A stretch of DNA of 64,000 bases from BJHQ01 sp964654285 (GCA_964654285.1 CAZZJC010000006.1:1-64000); one strand, 5' to 3'; shown: positions 34,629-43,773, counted from the stretch's first letter. Notes: generated by a model not told the origin, from the letters alone. Made by a program: numbers and translations.

Positions 34629-35975
34629 ATGCTCGCCTGGCATCTCGCGCTGCGCTACCTGCGCACCCGGCGCGCGGCGTGGCTGGCGCTGATCGCGATA
34701 ACCTTCACGGTCGGCCTGTCGATCCTGTTCGTCGGCCTCAGCCAGGGCTGGCTCGAGATGGTCGAGCGGAACTTCCGCGCCAACGAGGCCGACCTGACCA
34801 TCCGCGCCGGCGATGACGCCGCCGACACGCCCCGGATCCGCGCCCAGATCGCCGCGCTGCCCGACGTGGCCGCCCTCGCCCCGTTCGTGTCGACCTACGG
34901 GATCATCGGCCGGCGCAAGGAATTCGGCGAGCACGCGAATCTGCCCTGCCTGGTCGACGGCCTCGACTGGTCGGCGGATGCCGCGATGGGCCGCATCGGT
35001 GCGCTGCGCCTGCATCCGCAGCCGGTCACCGCGATCGACTGCCCCGACGTCCCGCCGGCGCGGCGTGGCAGCGGCTTCCTGACCCCGGCCTGGCGCCACC
35101 ACCTGGTGCTCAGCGGCCTCGATCTGGCCGGGCCGTTCGGCCTCGCGCCGATCCCGCTGCCGCCGCGCGAACGCCCGATCCCCGGCGTCGTGCCCGGCCG
35201 CGAGGTGCTCTACGGCAGCGGCATGCGCCTGGGCGAGCAGGTCTCGATCACGGTGCCCAGCGGCAAGCGGATCAAGGTCGAGATCAGCGACACCATGTCG
35301 ACCGGCGTGGTCCAGACGGATCAGCTCGCGGTGCTGGTGCCGCTGCCGCAGGCGCAGCGCCTGTGCGACCTGCACGCCAAGCCGACCGAGCCGGCCCGCG
35401 TCACCGGCTGGCGCGCCAGCGTCGTCCCTGGCGTCGTGCCGCAGGCGGTCGCCGACCGGATCAACGCCGGCCCCAGCCGCTTCGAGGCCCGCACCTGGCG
35501 CCAGGCGCGCGGCATCAACGGGATACGCCTGATCGAGAACAGCCGCAACCTGATGGCGGTCGGCATGGTCGCCTTCCTGGTCATCTCCATGCTCTTCGTC
35601 TACGCCGTGTTCTCGACCCTGGTGGTCGAGAAACGCCACGACATCGGGGTGCTGAAGGGCCTGGGCGCGCGGCGCGGTGAGATCATCAGCACCTTCCTCA
35701 TCGCCGGCGTCGCGGTGTGCCTGCTCGGCGGCCTCAGCGGCTGGGCGCTCGGTTGGGGCCTGCTCGCGGTGATCAACCCGGTCAGCGACCTGCTCGGCTT
35801 CCCGCTCTTCCCGCAGGACATCTTCTATTCGGCCAAGGCGCCGATCAGCTTCAACCCGCTGATTCCGCTGGCCTTCATCGCGATCACCACGTTGATCGGC
35901 CTGATCGCCGTGCTGCAACCGGCCTTGAAAGCAGGCCGCGTGGACCCGATCGAGACGTTGCGGGAGGGCGCGTGA
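34629..35975 (+). CDS. ABC transporter permease (LolC/E- or MacB-like)
   Basis: A 448-residue FtsX-fold permease with one N-terminal helix (about 18-40), a large periplasmic domain and three C-terminal helices (about 310-335, 355-380 and 410-435). VEKRHDIGVLKGLGARRGEI is the typical cytoplasmic loop. It ends EPIETL-like (RVDPIETLREGA). Together with the next gene it forms a lipoprotein-release or efflux transporter; a second permease for a LolCE pair is missing, so a homodimer is likely. Confidence 0.9.
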   Translation: MLAWHLALRYLRTRRAAWLALIAITFTVGLSILFVGLSQGWLEMVERNFRANEADLTIRAGDDAADTPRIRAQIAALPDVAALAPFVSTYGIIGRRKEFGEHANLPCLVDGLDWSADAAMGRIGALRLHPQPVTAIDCPDVPPARRGSGFLTPAWRHHLVLSGLDLAGPFGLAPIPLPPRERPIPGVVPGREVLYGSGMRLGEQVSITVPSGKRIKVEISDTMSTGVVQTDQLAVLVPLPQAQRLCDLHAKPTEPARVTGWRASVVPGVVPQAVADRINAGPSRFEARTWRQARGINGIRLIENSRNLMAVGMVAFLVISMLFVYAVFSTLVVEKRHDIGVLKGLGARRGEIISTFLIAGVAVCLLGGLSGWALGWGLLAVINPVSDLLGFPLFPQDIFYSAKAPISFNPLIPLAFIAITTLIGLIAVLQPALKAGRVDPIETLREGA

Positions 35976-36640
35976 ATCCGCTTCTGCACGTCACCGGCCT
36001 GACCAAGGCCTATCCCGGCCTGCGGGTGCTGGCCGACCTCGAACTGGCGGTCGCGGCCGGCGAGGTCGTCGCGGTGCGCGGCGCCTCGGGCACCGGCAAG
36101 AGCACCCTGCTGCACTGCCTGGGGCTCATCGACCGGCCCGACGCCGGATCGATCCGCCTGGCGGGCGACGAACTCACGGGGCTCAGCGGCGATGCGCGGG
36201 CCAGCGCGCGGGCGCGACGGATCGGGTTCGTCTTCCAGGCCTTCCACCTGCTGCCGGAGTTCACCGCCGGCGAGAACATCCTCCTCGCCGGGCGGATCAG
36301 CCGGCTCGACCCGGCTGAGGCCAGGCAGCGCGCCGCTGCGCTGATGAGCGGAGTCGGCCTCGTCGGCCGCGCCGGGGCCGATGTGCGCACGCTGTCCGGC
36401 GGCGAACGCCAGCGAGTCGCGCTCTGCCGCGCGCTCCTGAACCGGCCGCAACTGCTGCTCGCGGACGAGCCCACCGGCAACCTCGATCCCGCCACGGCGG
36501 CGGTGGTGCTGGGCGAGATCCTGGAACTCGCCCGTCGCGACGGCGCGGCGGTGGTCATCGTCACCCACGATCCCGGCGTCGCCGCGCGCGCCGACCGCCG
36601 GCTCGAACTGCGCGACGGCCGGCTGCACGTCCTGGAGTGA
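35972..36640 (+). CDS. ABC transporter ATPase (LolD/MacB type)
   Basis: A 222-residue ATPase. Walker A is GASGTGKST, the signature motif is LSGGERQR, Walker B is LLLADEPTGNLD and the switch His is in VTHD. The GTG start overlaps the permease stop. It powers the FtsX-type permease. Its stop abuts the convergent dus gene (36640/36641). Confidence 0.92.
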   Translation: MNPLLHVTGLTKAYPGLRVLADLELAVAAGEVVAVRGASGTGKSTLLHCLGLIDRPDAGSIRLAGDELTGLSGDARASARARRIGFVFQAFHLLPEFTAGENILLAGRISRLDPAEARQRAAALMSGVGLVGRAGADVRTLSGGERQRVALCRALLNRPQLLLADEPTGNLDPATAAVVLGEILELARRDGAAVVIVTHDPGVAARADRRLELRDGRLHVLE

Positions 36641-37654
36641 TCAGAGGCCTTCAAGGGCGCGCAGGATCGCCTCGGCGTCGCCGCAGCGCAGAAGCTCCTG
36701 GCGCCGTTCCTCGCGCCCGGCGAAGAGGTCGCCGGCGCGGTAGTACCGCACCAGTTGCTTGAGTTTCGCCAGGGCGGCGGCGTAGCGGATCGGAACGCCG
36801 ACCGGCGGCACCACCTGCCCGGTGGCGATCGCGGCGGCGTAGCGGCGCGGGAAGGCGCGCGCCTCGTCGCGGCTGGCGGGGGCACCGCCGGCGACGGCGC
36901 GGAAGATCCACGGGTCGGCCAGCGCGGCGCGGCCGATCATCGCTCCGGCGCAGCCGGTCTGGGCGAGCATGCGCGCGGCGTCGGCGGCGGTGTCGATGCC
37001 GCCGTTGCCGATCAGCGGCACCCCGCGCGGCTTGAGCCATGCGGCGGCGCGCGCGAGCCACTCCCAGCGCGCCGGCTGGTGGTAGGAGGTGGTGCGCAGG
37101 CGGGCGTGCAGGATCACCATCGCCGCGCCGGCCTCGGCGGCGGCGTGCAGGTTCTCCTCCAGTCGCGCATCGCCGGCCACGCCGACGCGCATCTTCACCG
37201 ACACGGGCAGACGGGTGCCGGCCACCGCAGCGGCGGTGATCGCGGCGATGGCCTCGGGATGGTCGAGCAGCGCCGAGCCGGCGCACTTGCGGAACACCAC
37301 CGGCGCGGGGCAGCCGAAATTGAGGTCGATCCAGGCCGCGCCGGCACGTTCGGCGTTGGCGGCCGAGGCGGCGACGAAGTCCGGCCCGGCGGCCATGAGC
37401 TGCACGGCGGTCGGCACTTCCGCCGGCGCCTCGCCGCCGAGGTGCTTGCGGCAGATCCGCACCGGCGTCGGTGAAACCGTGATGCGGATGAACTCGGTGC
37501 TGGCGCCGCCGACGCCGCCGTGCGCGATCACCAGGGCGCGGAACACCGGATCGGTGATGCCCTCCATCGGTGCGAGAAAACAGGCGCTGGCGAAGCGTAC
37601 TTTGTGCGCTGTGCCGCTGTCCGAACGGCTCCGGATCTCCAGCGGTGGCAGCAC
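36641..37654 (-). CDS. tRNA-dihydrouridine synthase
   Basis: A 337-residue FMN TIM-barrel enzyme that reduces uridines in the tRNA D-loop. The FMN and active-site blocks are APMEGITDPVFR, LNFGCPAPVVFRKCAGSALL with the catalytic Cys region, VKMRVG, LHARLRTTSYHQPA, GNGGIDT and IGRAAL. The start is a GTG at 37654; the usual family N-terminus is about 25 residues shorter, so a later start is possible. Subfamily (DusA/B/C) is not assigned. Confidence 0.88.
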   Translation of the reverse strand: MLPPLEIRSRSDSGTAHKVRFASACFLAPMEGITDPVFRALVIAHGGVGGASTEFIRITVSPTPVRICRKHLGGEAPAEVPTAVQLMAAGPDFVAASAANAERAGAAWIDLNFGCPAPVVFRKCAGSALLDHPEAIAAITAAAVAGTRLPVSVKMRVGVAGDARLEENLHAAAEAGAAMVILHARLRTTSYHQPARWEWLARAAAWLKPRGVPLIGNGGIDTAADAARMLAQTGCAGAMIGRAALADPWIFRAVAGGAPASRDEARAFPRRYAAAIATGQVVPPVGVPIRYAAALAKLKQLVRYYRAGDLFAGREERRQELLRCGDAEAILRALEGL

Positions 37655-37676
37655 TGAGACGGGGTTGGGACGAGGT

Positions 37677-38015
37677 TCAGCGCAGGACGATGTCGAAGAG
37701 CTGATCCATGCGCAGCATCGACAGGTTGCGCACCATGCGCAGATCGGGCTTCACCACCTTGATCTTGGCGACCCCATGCTGCGTGTAGTGGAAATGCAGC
37801 TTGATCAGCCCGGCGAAGAAGGTGGACGAGAGCAGTCCTGTGCTGCTGAGGTCGAGCACCACGGCGGTGAACGGCCCCGGATGGGCGGTGACGATGCTGT
37901 GGGCCCAGTCCTGGTGCAGGCTTCCGGTGTCGAATTCGCGGCGGATGGTGACCAGCAGGGTCGTCCCATCGATCGACAGGTCATAGGGGTGACCGCTGCC
38001 GGGATTGGAATCCAT
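37677..38015 (-). CDS. Lone STAS-domain protein
   Basis: A 112-residue STAS-like protein. VVLDLSSTGLLSSTFFAGLI carries the region of the phospho-acceptor Ser, followed by the helix LHFHYTQHG and KIKVVKPD. GAGGA lies upstream of 38015. No kinase or phosphatase adjoins it; it could serve the distant PP2C genes at 19.4 or 31.9 kb. Confidence 0.75.
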   Translation of the reverse strand: MDSNPGSGHPYDLSIDGTTLLVTIRREFDTGSLHQDWAHSIVTAHPGPFTAVVLDLSSTGLLSSTFFAGLIKLHFHYTQHGVAKIKVVKPDLRMVRNLSMLRMDQLFDIVLR

Positions 38016-38129
38016 CGCGCATCCTCGCTTGGGCGGACCTGCCCTTGGCCTGGGCTTTGTAGCGCACCAGCCGGCATCCGCCACAGGCCAATCCGCCCGG
38101 ATCCACCCGGGGTGGATCAGAGGGCGCGG

Positions 38130-38546
38130 TCATTCCCCGATGATCTTGACCAGCACGCGCTTCCTGCGCCGGCCGTCGAATTCGCCGTAGAAGATCTGCT
38201 CCCACGGGCCGAAATCGAGCTTCCCGCCGCTGATCGCCACCACCACCTCGCGGCCCATGAGCTGGCGTTTGCAGTGCGCGTCGCCGTTGTCCTCGCCGGT
38301 GCGGTTGTGCTCGTAGCGGGCGGGATCGTGCGGGGCGAGCTCCTCCAGCCAGCGGCGGTAGTCGCGGTGCAGGCCGGGCTCGTCGTCGTTGATGAACACC
38401 GACGCGGTGATGTGCATGGCGTTGACCAGGCACAGGCCTTCGGCGACGCCGCTGGCGCGTACGCAGTCGGCGACCTCGGCGGTGATGTTCACGAAGCCGA
38501 CCCGTTCCGGGATGGTGAAGGACAGTTCGCGGCGGAGGTGCTTCAT
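38130..38546 (-). CDS. YjbQ family protein (UPF0047)
   Basis: A 138-residue protein with family blocks LCLVNAMHITASVFINDDE, DARYEHN-like spacing, GREVVVAISGGKLDFGPWE and QIFYGEFDGRRRKRVLVKIIG. Members have weak thiamine-phosphate synthase activity but their cellular role is unclear. It lies between the lone STAS gene and a TetR gene on the same strand. Confidence 0.88.
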   Translation of the reverse strand: MKHLRRELSFTIPERVGFVNITAEVADCVRASGVAEGLCLVNAMHITASVFINDDEPGLHRDYRRWLEELAPHDPARYEHNRTGEDNGDAHCKRQLMGREVVVAISGGKLDFGPWEQIFYGEFDGRRRKRVLVKIIGE

Positions 38547-38573
38547 GGCGGTCCTGGTATCGGCGGGCGGGGG

Positions 38574-39155
38574 CTACGCGCGCAGGATGCGCAGCGCGAT
38601 CCGGCTCACGCCCTCGGCGTGCTGGAGGAGCGGGCCGGGCAGGCGGCCGTTGCCGACGTAGATCGCGGTCTCGAGGAAGGTGCCGATGAGCGCCGCCGAC
38701 ATCAGCACTGGATCGGCGTCGGTGCCGGCGCGCGCGCCGATCTCGCCCCGGGCGGCGGCGCGGCGGATCATGTCGATGACCACGTCCTGCGGCATGCGCA
38801 GGTGCGGCGGAAGCTGGCTCGCGAGTTCATGCTGCACCAGCAGGACGAAGCGGAACACCAGCGGCTGCTCGTCATAGAGGCGGTAGCAGGCCCGGCACGC
38901 CGCCAGCACCTGCGTTTCCAGGGTGGACTCGGCCGCGATCGCGGCCTCGATGCGGGCGACGACCTCGGCCAGGTGCTCGGTGAACAGGCTGTGGACCATG
39001 TCCTCTTTATTGGCCCAGTGGCAGTACAGCGCCGCCTCGGACACCCCGGCGTGGCGGGCGATGTCGCGCACCCCGGTGGCGTGCACGCCCTGCTCGACGA
39101 ACAGTTCCAGCGCGGCCTGGCGCAGCGGTTCGCGGGCTTTCGGCGGTCGTCCCAT
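38574..39155 (-). CDS. TetR/AcrR-family transcriptional regulator
   Basis: About 193 residues. The N-terminal HTH (REPLRQAALELFVEQGVHATGVRDIARHAGVSEAALY... about 8-52) is classic TetR, with a ligand domain after it. MGRPPK at 39155 is the usual TetR start; a Met at 39167 is also open. It is the nearest gene to YjbQ (28 bp) and may regulate it or itself. Confidence 0.85.
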   Translation of the reverse strand: MGRPPKAREPLRQAALELFVEQGVHATGVRDIARHAGVSEAALYCHWANKEDMVHSLFTEHLAEVVARIEAAIAAESTLETQVLAACRACYRLYDEQPLVFRFVLLVQHELASQLPPHLRMPQDVVIDMIRRAAARGEIGARAGTDADPVLMSAALIGTFLETAIYVGNGRLPGPLLQHAEGVSRIALRILRA

Positions 39156-39360
39156 GGCCGGCAGCATGGTCGGGCAGCGGGTGGCTCAAGCCCGGCCGGC
39201 CAGCCCGCGCAAAAGAAGGGATGGGACACCCTGCGTTCGCTGCTTTGCCCGGCCGGTGCGACGCCGGCACTCCCAGGAGGCCGATCTTTGCGGCAGCGGC
39301 CTGGGCCCAGGACCGGCGTGCACCGGCCCGACCGGTTGTTCCGCCCGATCCGTGCTCGCG

Positions 39361-39387
39361 TTGACTTCCCGAAGCGGAATCCATGCT
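39361..39387 (+). promoter_or_regulatory. Candidate promoter of the greA leader
   Basis: TTGACT at 39361-39366 and CATGCT at 39382-39387 are 15 nt apart. The -35 is good, the -10 is weak. It would start a leader of about 100 nt before greA. The 330-bp interval 39168-39497 contains no gene on either strand. Confidence 0.3.
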
Positions 39388-39405
39388 CCGGACCTTGGCC
39401 GGTGC

Positions 39406-39472
39406 GGGTTTCCATCCCCCCGCCGCCCACGGCGAAACCCTCGCGCAGGCCCGTCCGGGCCTGCGATTTTTT
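39406..39472 (+). terminator. Leader hairpin and intrinsic terminator upstream of greA
   Basis: A hairpin GGGTTTC/GAAACCC (39406-39412 with 39434-39440) is followed by a very strong 10-bp GC-rich stem (39444-39453 with 39456-39465; CGCAGGCCCG) running into ATTTTTTG. This is a textbook rho-independent terminator on the plus strand, ending 25 nt before the greA ATG. No plus-strand gene lies upstream for 2.8 kb, so it is better read as an attenuator or small-RNA end in the greA leader than as the end of another gene. Confidence 0.75.
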
Positions 39473-39497
39473 GTTACGACTGCGCTGCGGAGAGCCC

Positions 39498-39965
39498 ATG
39501 AGCCAGATTCCCGTGACCCAAGAAGGCAAGCGCAAGCTGCAGGCGGACCTCAACGAGGTGCAGGCCAAGATCCCGGTCGTCGCCAAGGCGATCGAGGAGG
39601 CGCGCGAGAAGGGCGACCTCAAGGAGAACGCCGAGTACCACGCCGCCCGCGAGGAGATGGGCATGCTCAAGGCGCGCGAGACCGAGCTGAAGGGCAAGCT
39701 CGCGCACGCGGTGGTGGTGGACGAGAGCCAGATCGACACCAGCCGCATCGCCTTCGGCGCGATCGTCACCCTGCAGGATCTCAAGGACAAGTCGGTCGAG
39801 GAATGGCGCCTGGTCGGCGACGGCGAGGACGACCCGCTCGACAACAAGATCCTGACCTCCAGCCCGATGGGATCGGCGCTCCTGGGCAAGAAGGTCGGCG
39901 ACACCATCACCGTGGTGGCCCCGGCTGGCGATCTGAAGTTCAAGGTCAAGACGATCCGCTATTAG
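39498..39965 (+). CDS. greA: Transcription elongation factor GreA
   Basis: A 155-residue GreA. The N-terminal coiled coil (about 1-75) includes the acidic tip GDLKENAEYHAAREE, which reaches into RNA polymerase and induces cleavage of backtracked RNA. The C-terminal FKBP-like domain ends with SPMGSALLGKKVGDTITVVAPAG. GGAGA lies upstream of the ATG. Full length compared with the usual 158. Confidence 0.97.
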   Translation: MSQIPVTQEGKRKLQADLNEVQAKIPVVAKAIEEAREKGDLKENAEYHAAREEMGMLKARETELKGKLAHAVVVDESQIDTSRIAFGAIVTLQDLKDKSVEEWRLVGDGEDDPLDNKILTSSPMGSALLGKKVGDTITVVAPAGDLKFKVKTIRY

Positions 39966-39999
39966 CCTTCGCCACCACCCACCGCAGCGATCCGAGCCC

Positions 40000-41106
40000 A
40001 TGGACCCAGCCGCCGACCTCGCCGCCGCCCGCCGTACCATCGACGAGATCGACGCCGAACTGGTGCGCCTGATCAACCGCCGGGCCGAGGCCGCGCGCGA
40101 GGTCGGCCGTGCCAAGGCCAGCGCCGGCACCGGCGGGGGCAGCGCGATCTTCGTCCCGCACCGGGAAAAAGAGGTGCTCGACCGCGTCACCGCGCTCAGC
40201 ACCGGGCCGATGCCCGCGCCCAGCCTGCATGCGATCTGGCGCGAGATCATGTCGGCCAGCTTCGCGCTCGAACGTCCGCTCGCGATCTGCCACTTCGGCC
40301 AGCCCGGGGCCTTCACCCATCTTGCGGCGCGGCTGAAGTTCGGCGGCAGCGTGTCGTACCTGGCGGTCGACGACATCGGCGCGGTGTTCACCGAGGTCGA
40401 GAAACGCCGCGCCGACTATGGCGTGGTGCCGATCGAGAACTCGACCGACGGTTCGATCACCGACACCATCGACGCCTTCCTCGCGACCCACCTGCGCATC
40501 GTCAGCGAACTTCACCTGCGCGTGCGCCACCACCTGATGGCGCGCGGCGAACGCACGGCGATCCGGCGCATCTATTCGCGCAACACCGTGTTCGCGCAGT
40601 GCCGGCGCTGGCTCGCGGCGAACATGCCGGGGGTCGAGCTCATCGACGTGGTGTCGACCACCAAGGCCGCCGAACGCGCCGCCGGCGAACCCGAGGCCGC
40701 CGCGCTGGGATCCGAAGACGCCGCCACCGCCTACGGACTGCCGGTGCTGGCAGCCGACATCCAGGACAATCCCAACAACATCACGCGGTTCGTGGTCATC
40801 GCGCCACCGGCGCTGGCGGCCAGGCCGACCGGCAACGACAAGACCGCGCTGATGTTCGGGGTGCAGAACCGGCCGGGCGCGCTGTACGACTGCCTGCTGC
40901 CGTTCCACCGGCGCGGCATCTCGCTCTGCCGCATCGAAAGCCGGCCGTCGCGGCGGCGTCCCTGGGAATACCTGTTCTTCATCGACCTCGAAGGCCACCA
41001 GGACGACGCCCCGGTCGCCGAGGCGCTCGCCGAGCTCGCCGCGTCGACCTCCTCGTTGGAGGTGCTCGGCTCGTTCCCGCGCGCCGAGATGCCGCTCAAC
41101 GAGTGA
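40000..41106 (+). CDS. pheA: Chorismate mutase/prephenate dehydratase (P-protein)
   Basis: A 368-residue bifunctional enzyme for phenylalanine synthesis. An AroQ-type chorismate mutase covers about 1-95 (IDEIDAELVRLINRRAE). The prephenate dehydratase (about 96-275) has VPIENSTDGSITDTID and NNITRFVV with the catalytic Thr-Arg-Phe. An ACT domain (about 286-365) has the Phe-binding GALYD and ESRPS motifs, so feedback inhibition is expected. It lies 34 bp after greA. Confidence 0.95.
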   Translation: MDPAADLAAARRTIDEIDAELVRLINRRAEAAREVGRAKASAGTGGGSAIFVPHREKEVLDRVTALSTGPMPAPSLHAIWREIMSASFALERPLAICHFGQPGAFTHLAARLKFGGSVSYLAVDDIGAVFTEVEKRRADYGVVPIENSTDGSITDTIDAFLATHLRIVSELHLRVRHHLMARGERTAIRRIYSRNTVFAQCRRWLAANMPGVELIDVVSTTKAAERAAGEPEAAALGSEDAATAYGLPVLAADIQDNPNNITRFVVIAPPALAARPTGNDKTALMFGVQNRPGALYDCLLPFHRRGISLCRIESRPSRRRPWEYLFFIDLEGHQDDAPVAEALAELAASTSSLEVLGSFPRAEMPLNE

Positions 41107-41198
41107 CCTCGGCCGCCGCCCATTGCCCGCCCCGCCCAGCCCCCCAGATTCCCCTCGCACCACCTCCGAGCCGCGCCCTGCGCACCCCGGGAGCATCC

Positions 41199-42482
41199 AT
41201 GATCCGCACCGCCTCGCACCTCCTCCTGTCCGCCGTCGCCCTGCTGCCGGCAGGTCTCGCCGCCGGCGACGCCGCGCCGCTGCCGGAGGGCTGGGACGCC
41301 AACTGGCCCGCCTTCCGCGGCCCCTATCAGACGGCCATCACCACCCAGAAGGACCTGCCGGCCACCTGGAGCGAGAGCAAGAACCAGAACATCGCCTGGA
41401 AGGTCGCGGTGCCGCTCGAAGGCATGAGCAGCCCGGTGGTGTGGAATGACCGCGTGTACCTCAGCGGCGGCACCAAGGAGAAGCGCGGCGCGTTCTGCTT
41501 CGCGGCCGACACCGGCAAGCTGCTGTGGAAGACCGAGCTGCCGGAAGACCCGAAGGTCGACCTCGAATACGCGGTCTACAACATGACCGGCATGCACGCC
41601 GTGCCGACCCCGGTGGTCGACGGCAAGTACCTGCATGCGCTCTACGCCAGCGGTCAGGTCGCGGCCTTCGACGTGCAGACCGGCAAGCTGGCCTGGACGG
41701 TCTACCTCGGCAAGCCCGACAACATGTGGGGGTTGTCGAACTCGTTGCTGCGCTATCAGGGCAACGTGCTGGTGCAGTTTGTGGACCTGATCGCTCTCGA
41801 CGCCGCGACTGGGGAAAAACGCTGGTCCAAACCTGCAACCGAAGGCGGTTGGAGTTCCCCGATCCTGGCCAAGGTCGGCACCGGTCATCAGGTCATCCTC
41901 ATGGGCAGCCCCGGCTTGGGCGGCTATGACCCCGCCACCGGCGCCGCGGTATGGCATGCTGATGGTCTCTGGTCCGGCGACGTCGCCCCGACCCCGATCT
42001 TCGCCAGTGGCCTGGCGATCGGCACCTTCGAGGGCGCCGGCCTGTTCGGTGTCACGACCGATGGCAAGGGAGCCCTGCCGAAGGAAGCCACCAAGCTCAG
42101 CATCACCGAACTCAAGACCGAGGGCCTGAAGTTCCCCAACTCGGTCAGCCCGGTCAGCGACGGTGAACGCGTCTATGTGTTCACCGAGTCCCTGATCTGC
42201 GTCGACATCAAGACCAGCAAGGTGCTGTACGAAGAGGTGCTGAAGACCGCCTCCGACCAGCCCGATCAGACCACCTACGCCTCGCCCACGATCATCGATG
42301 GGCGGCTGTACGCCTTCGGCAGCGGCGCCACCCACGTGATCAAGACCGGGCCGACCTTCGTCCGCCTTGGCCATTGCGACCTGGCTGACAGCTTCAACAC
42401 CTCGCCCGCCTTCGCACCCGGTCGGATCTTCATCCGCTCCGACAGCAACCTGTATTGCATTTCCGCCGTCAAGCCGAAGTGA
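41199..42482 (+). CDS. Exported PQQ-type beta-propeller protein (first of three)
   Basis: A 427-residue protein with a signal peptide (MIRTASHLLLSAVALLPAGLAAG) and NWPAFRGP, the usual opening of this family. Repeated propeller strands have the VYLSGG, W-x(3)-PV and G-K-LLWK pattern. Family members often act as periplasmic scaffolds or dehydrogenases; quinone-binding residues of true PQQ enzymes are not evident. The GTGA overlap with the next gene pairs it with a TlpA-like protein. Confidence 0.85.
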   Translation: MIRTASHLLLSAVALLPAGLAAGDAAPLPEGWDANWPAFRGPYQTAITTQKDLPATWSESKNQNIAWKVAVPLEGMSSPVVWNDRVYLSGGTKEKRGAFCFAADTGKLLWKTELPEDPKVDLEYAVYNMTGMHAVPTPVVDGKYLHALYASGQVAAFDVQTGKLAWTVYLGKPDNMWGLSNSLLRYQGNVLVQFVDLIALDAATGEKRWSKPATEGGWSSPILAKVGTGHQVILMGSPGLGGYDPATGAAVWHADGLWSGDVAPTPIFASGLAIGTFEGAGLFGVTTDGKGALPKEATKLSITELKTEGLKFPNSVSPVSDGERVYVFTESLICVDIKTSKVLYEEVLKTASDQPDQTTYASPTIIDGRLYAFGSGATHVIKTGPTFVRLGHCDLADSFNTSPAFAPGRIFIRSDSNLYCISAVKPK

Positions 42483-43750
42483 CCATCCCCCATCCGGTCG
42501 ACCGGCGATCGCAATCACGAACCGCCGCGCGCCTCGCCCTCCTCGCCGGTTGCGTCCTGATCTGCCTGCCGCTGGCGCTCCCGGCGACCAGTCTGGAGGA
42601 CGTGCGCAAATTAGTCGCGGAGTCGCTGAAGCCGGAAGACACGGAAGAACCCGACAGTCCGGCGCGGGCCAAGGTGCTGCGCGACCTGCTCAAGGGCGAT
42701 CTCGGCCTCACATCCGGCGAGGTCGCCGAGCTGCGTCTGGACCTCGCCGAGGCGCTGGTGGACGCCAACGATCCTGATGCGGCGGACAAGCTGGTGCGCG
42801 AGATCGCTGCCGGTGCGGCCCCGGCGCTGCGCGAACGGATCGGCCTGGTCGCGGTCGCAGCGTGGCAGAAACGCTGGCGCCGGGCCCAGGATCCCGCCTC
42901 CCTGCCGGCCGCCGATGACGCGGTGAAGGATCTCGGCGACTGCGGTCCCAAGGCGGCGGCGCGGGCACAGGTCGCCGAGGCCGAACGCCTGATCGCCCTC
43001 CAGGCCGGCGCCCGCGCGGCCCGTCTGGCCGGCGACAAGAACGCGACCGGCCCCGAGCCCGCCGCGATCCTCGCGCGCATCGACCGCGCGCTGGTCCTCC
43101 TGCGCGACGGGCCGGCAGATGAGCGCGTGCCGGTCTACGCCCTGCGCCTGCTGGCGATGGAACGCGGCGGTGCCAAGCCGGAGGCCATCCAGGCGTTCCT
43201 CGCCGAACACGCCAGCGATCCGGCGGTGCAGATGGTGGGCGAAACCGCCATGACCGGCGGTCAGAAGCTGGTCGGGCAGAAGGCGCCCAGGCTGGTCGCC
43301 AAGCGGCTCGACGGCAAACCCGGCCAGATCGATCTCTCCGGCAGCGCCGGGAAGCCCGTGCTGGTGTGGTTCTTCACCACCTGGTCCGATCCCTGCAACC
43401 AGCTCGCTCCCAACGTGCAGCGGCTCGCCACGGAAGCGCCAGCGCAACTGCAGGTGGTCGCGGTCAGCCTCGACAACAAGGACACCGTGCCGCGCATCCC
43501 CGCCTGGGTCGAACGCCATGGGATCACCTTCCCGGTGATCGGCGATGCCATCGGCTGGGACACCGACCTCGACGACGCCTGGCATGTCGATGCCGTGCCC
43601 GCCCTCGTCCTGGTGGCGGCTGACGGCAAGGTGGCCGCCATCGATCTGGCCGCCCCGCCGGATCAGGTCCCGGCGAAGGTCATGGCCGCCCTCGGCCGGC
43701 CTGCGGCGCCGCCGGTGACGCCTCCGGCCGACGTGCCTTTCGTCCCTTGA
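42479..43750 (+). CDS. TlpA-like thioredoxin-fold protein with Ser for resolving Cys site
   Basis: A 423-residue protein. A signal or membrane segment near residues 15-36 (LALLAGCVLICLPLALPA) is followed by a helical middle region (40-245) and a C-terminal thioredoxin fold (about 260-400). The active site reads TTWSDPCNQLAPN; the family motif is WCxPC, so the first Cys is Ser. It cannot form the normal disulfide and may act as a monothiol or binding protein. GTG start, coupled to the propeller gene. Confidence 0.8.
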   Translation: MTIPHPVDRRSQSRTAARLALLAGCVLICLPLALPATSLEDVRKLVAESLKPEDTEEPDSPARAKVLRDLLKGDLGLTSGEVAELRLDLAEALVDANDPDAADKLVREIAAGAAPALRERIGLVAVAAWQKRWRRAQDPASLPAADDAVKDLGDCGPKAAARAQVAEAERLIALQAGARAARLAGDKNATGPEPAAILARIDRALVLLRDGPADERVPVYALRLLAMERGGAKPEAIQAFLAEHASDPAVQMVGETAMTGGQKLVGQKAPRLVAKRLDGKPGQIDLSGSAGKPVLVWFFTTWSDPCNQLAPNVQRLATEAPAQLQVVAVSLDNKDTVPRIPAWVERHGITFPVIGDAIGWDTDLDDAWHVDAVPALVLVAADGKVAAIDLAAPPDQVPAKVMAALGRPAAPPVTPPADVPFVP

Positions 43751-43773
43751 TCAGGAGCTGAACGGGATTCCGC

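Noticed and set aside
33221..35918. Minus-strand frame opposite the SH3-like and permease genes
   Set aside because: His/Gly/Asp-rich shadow without domains.
41199..42482. Quinoprotein dehydrogenase with bound PQQ
   Set aside because: Only the propeller repeats are visible; the cofactor-binding residues were not recognised.
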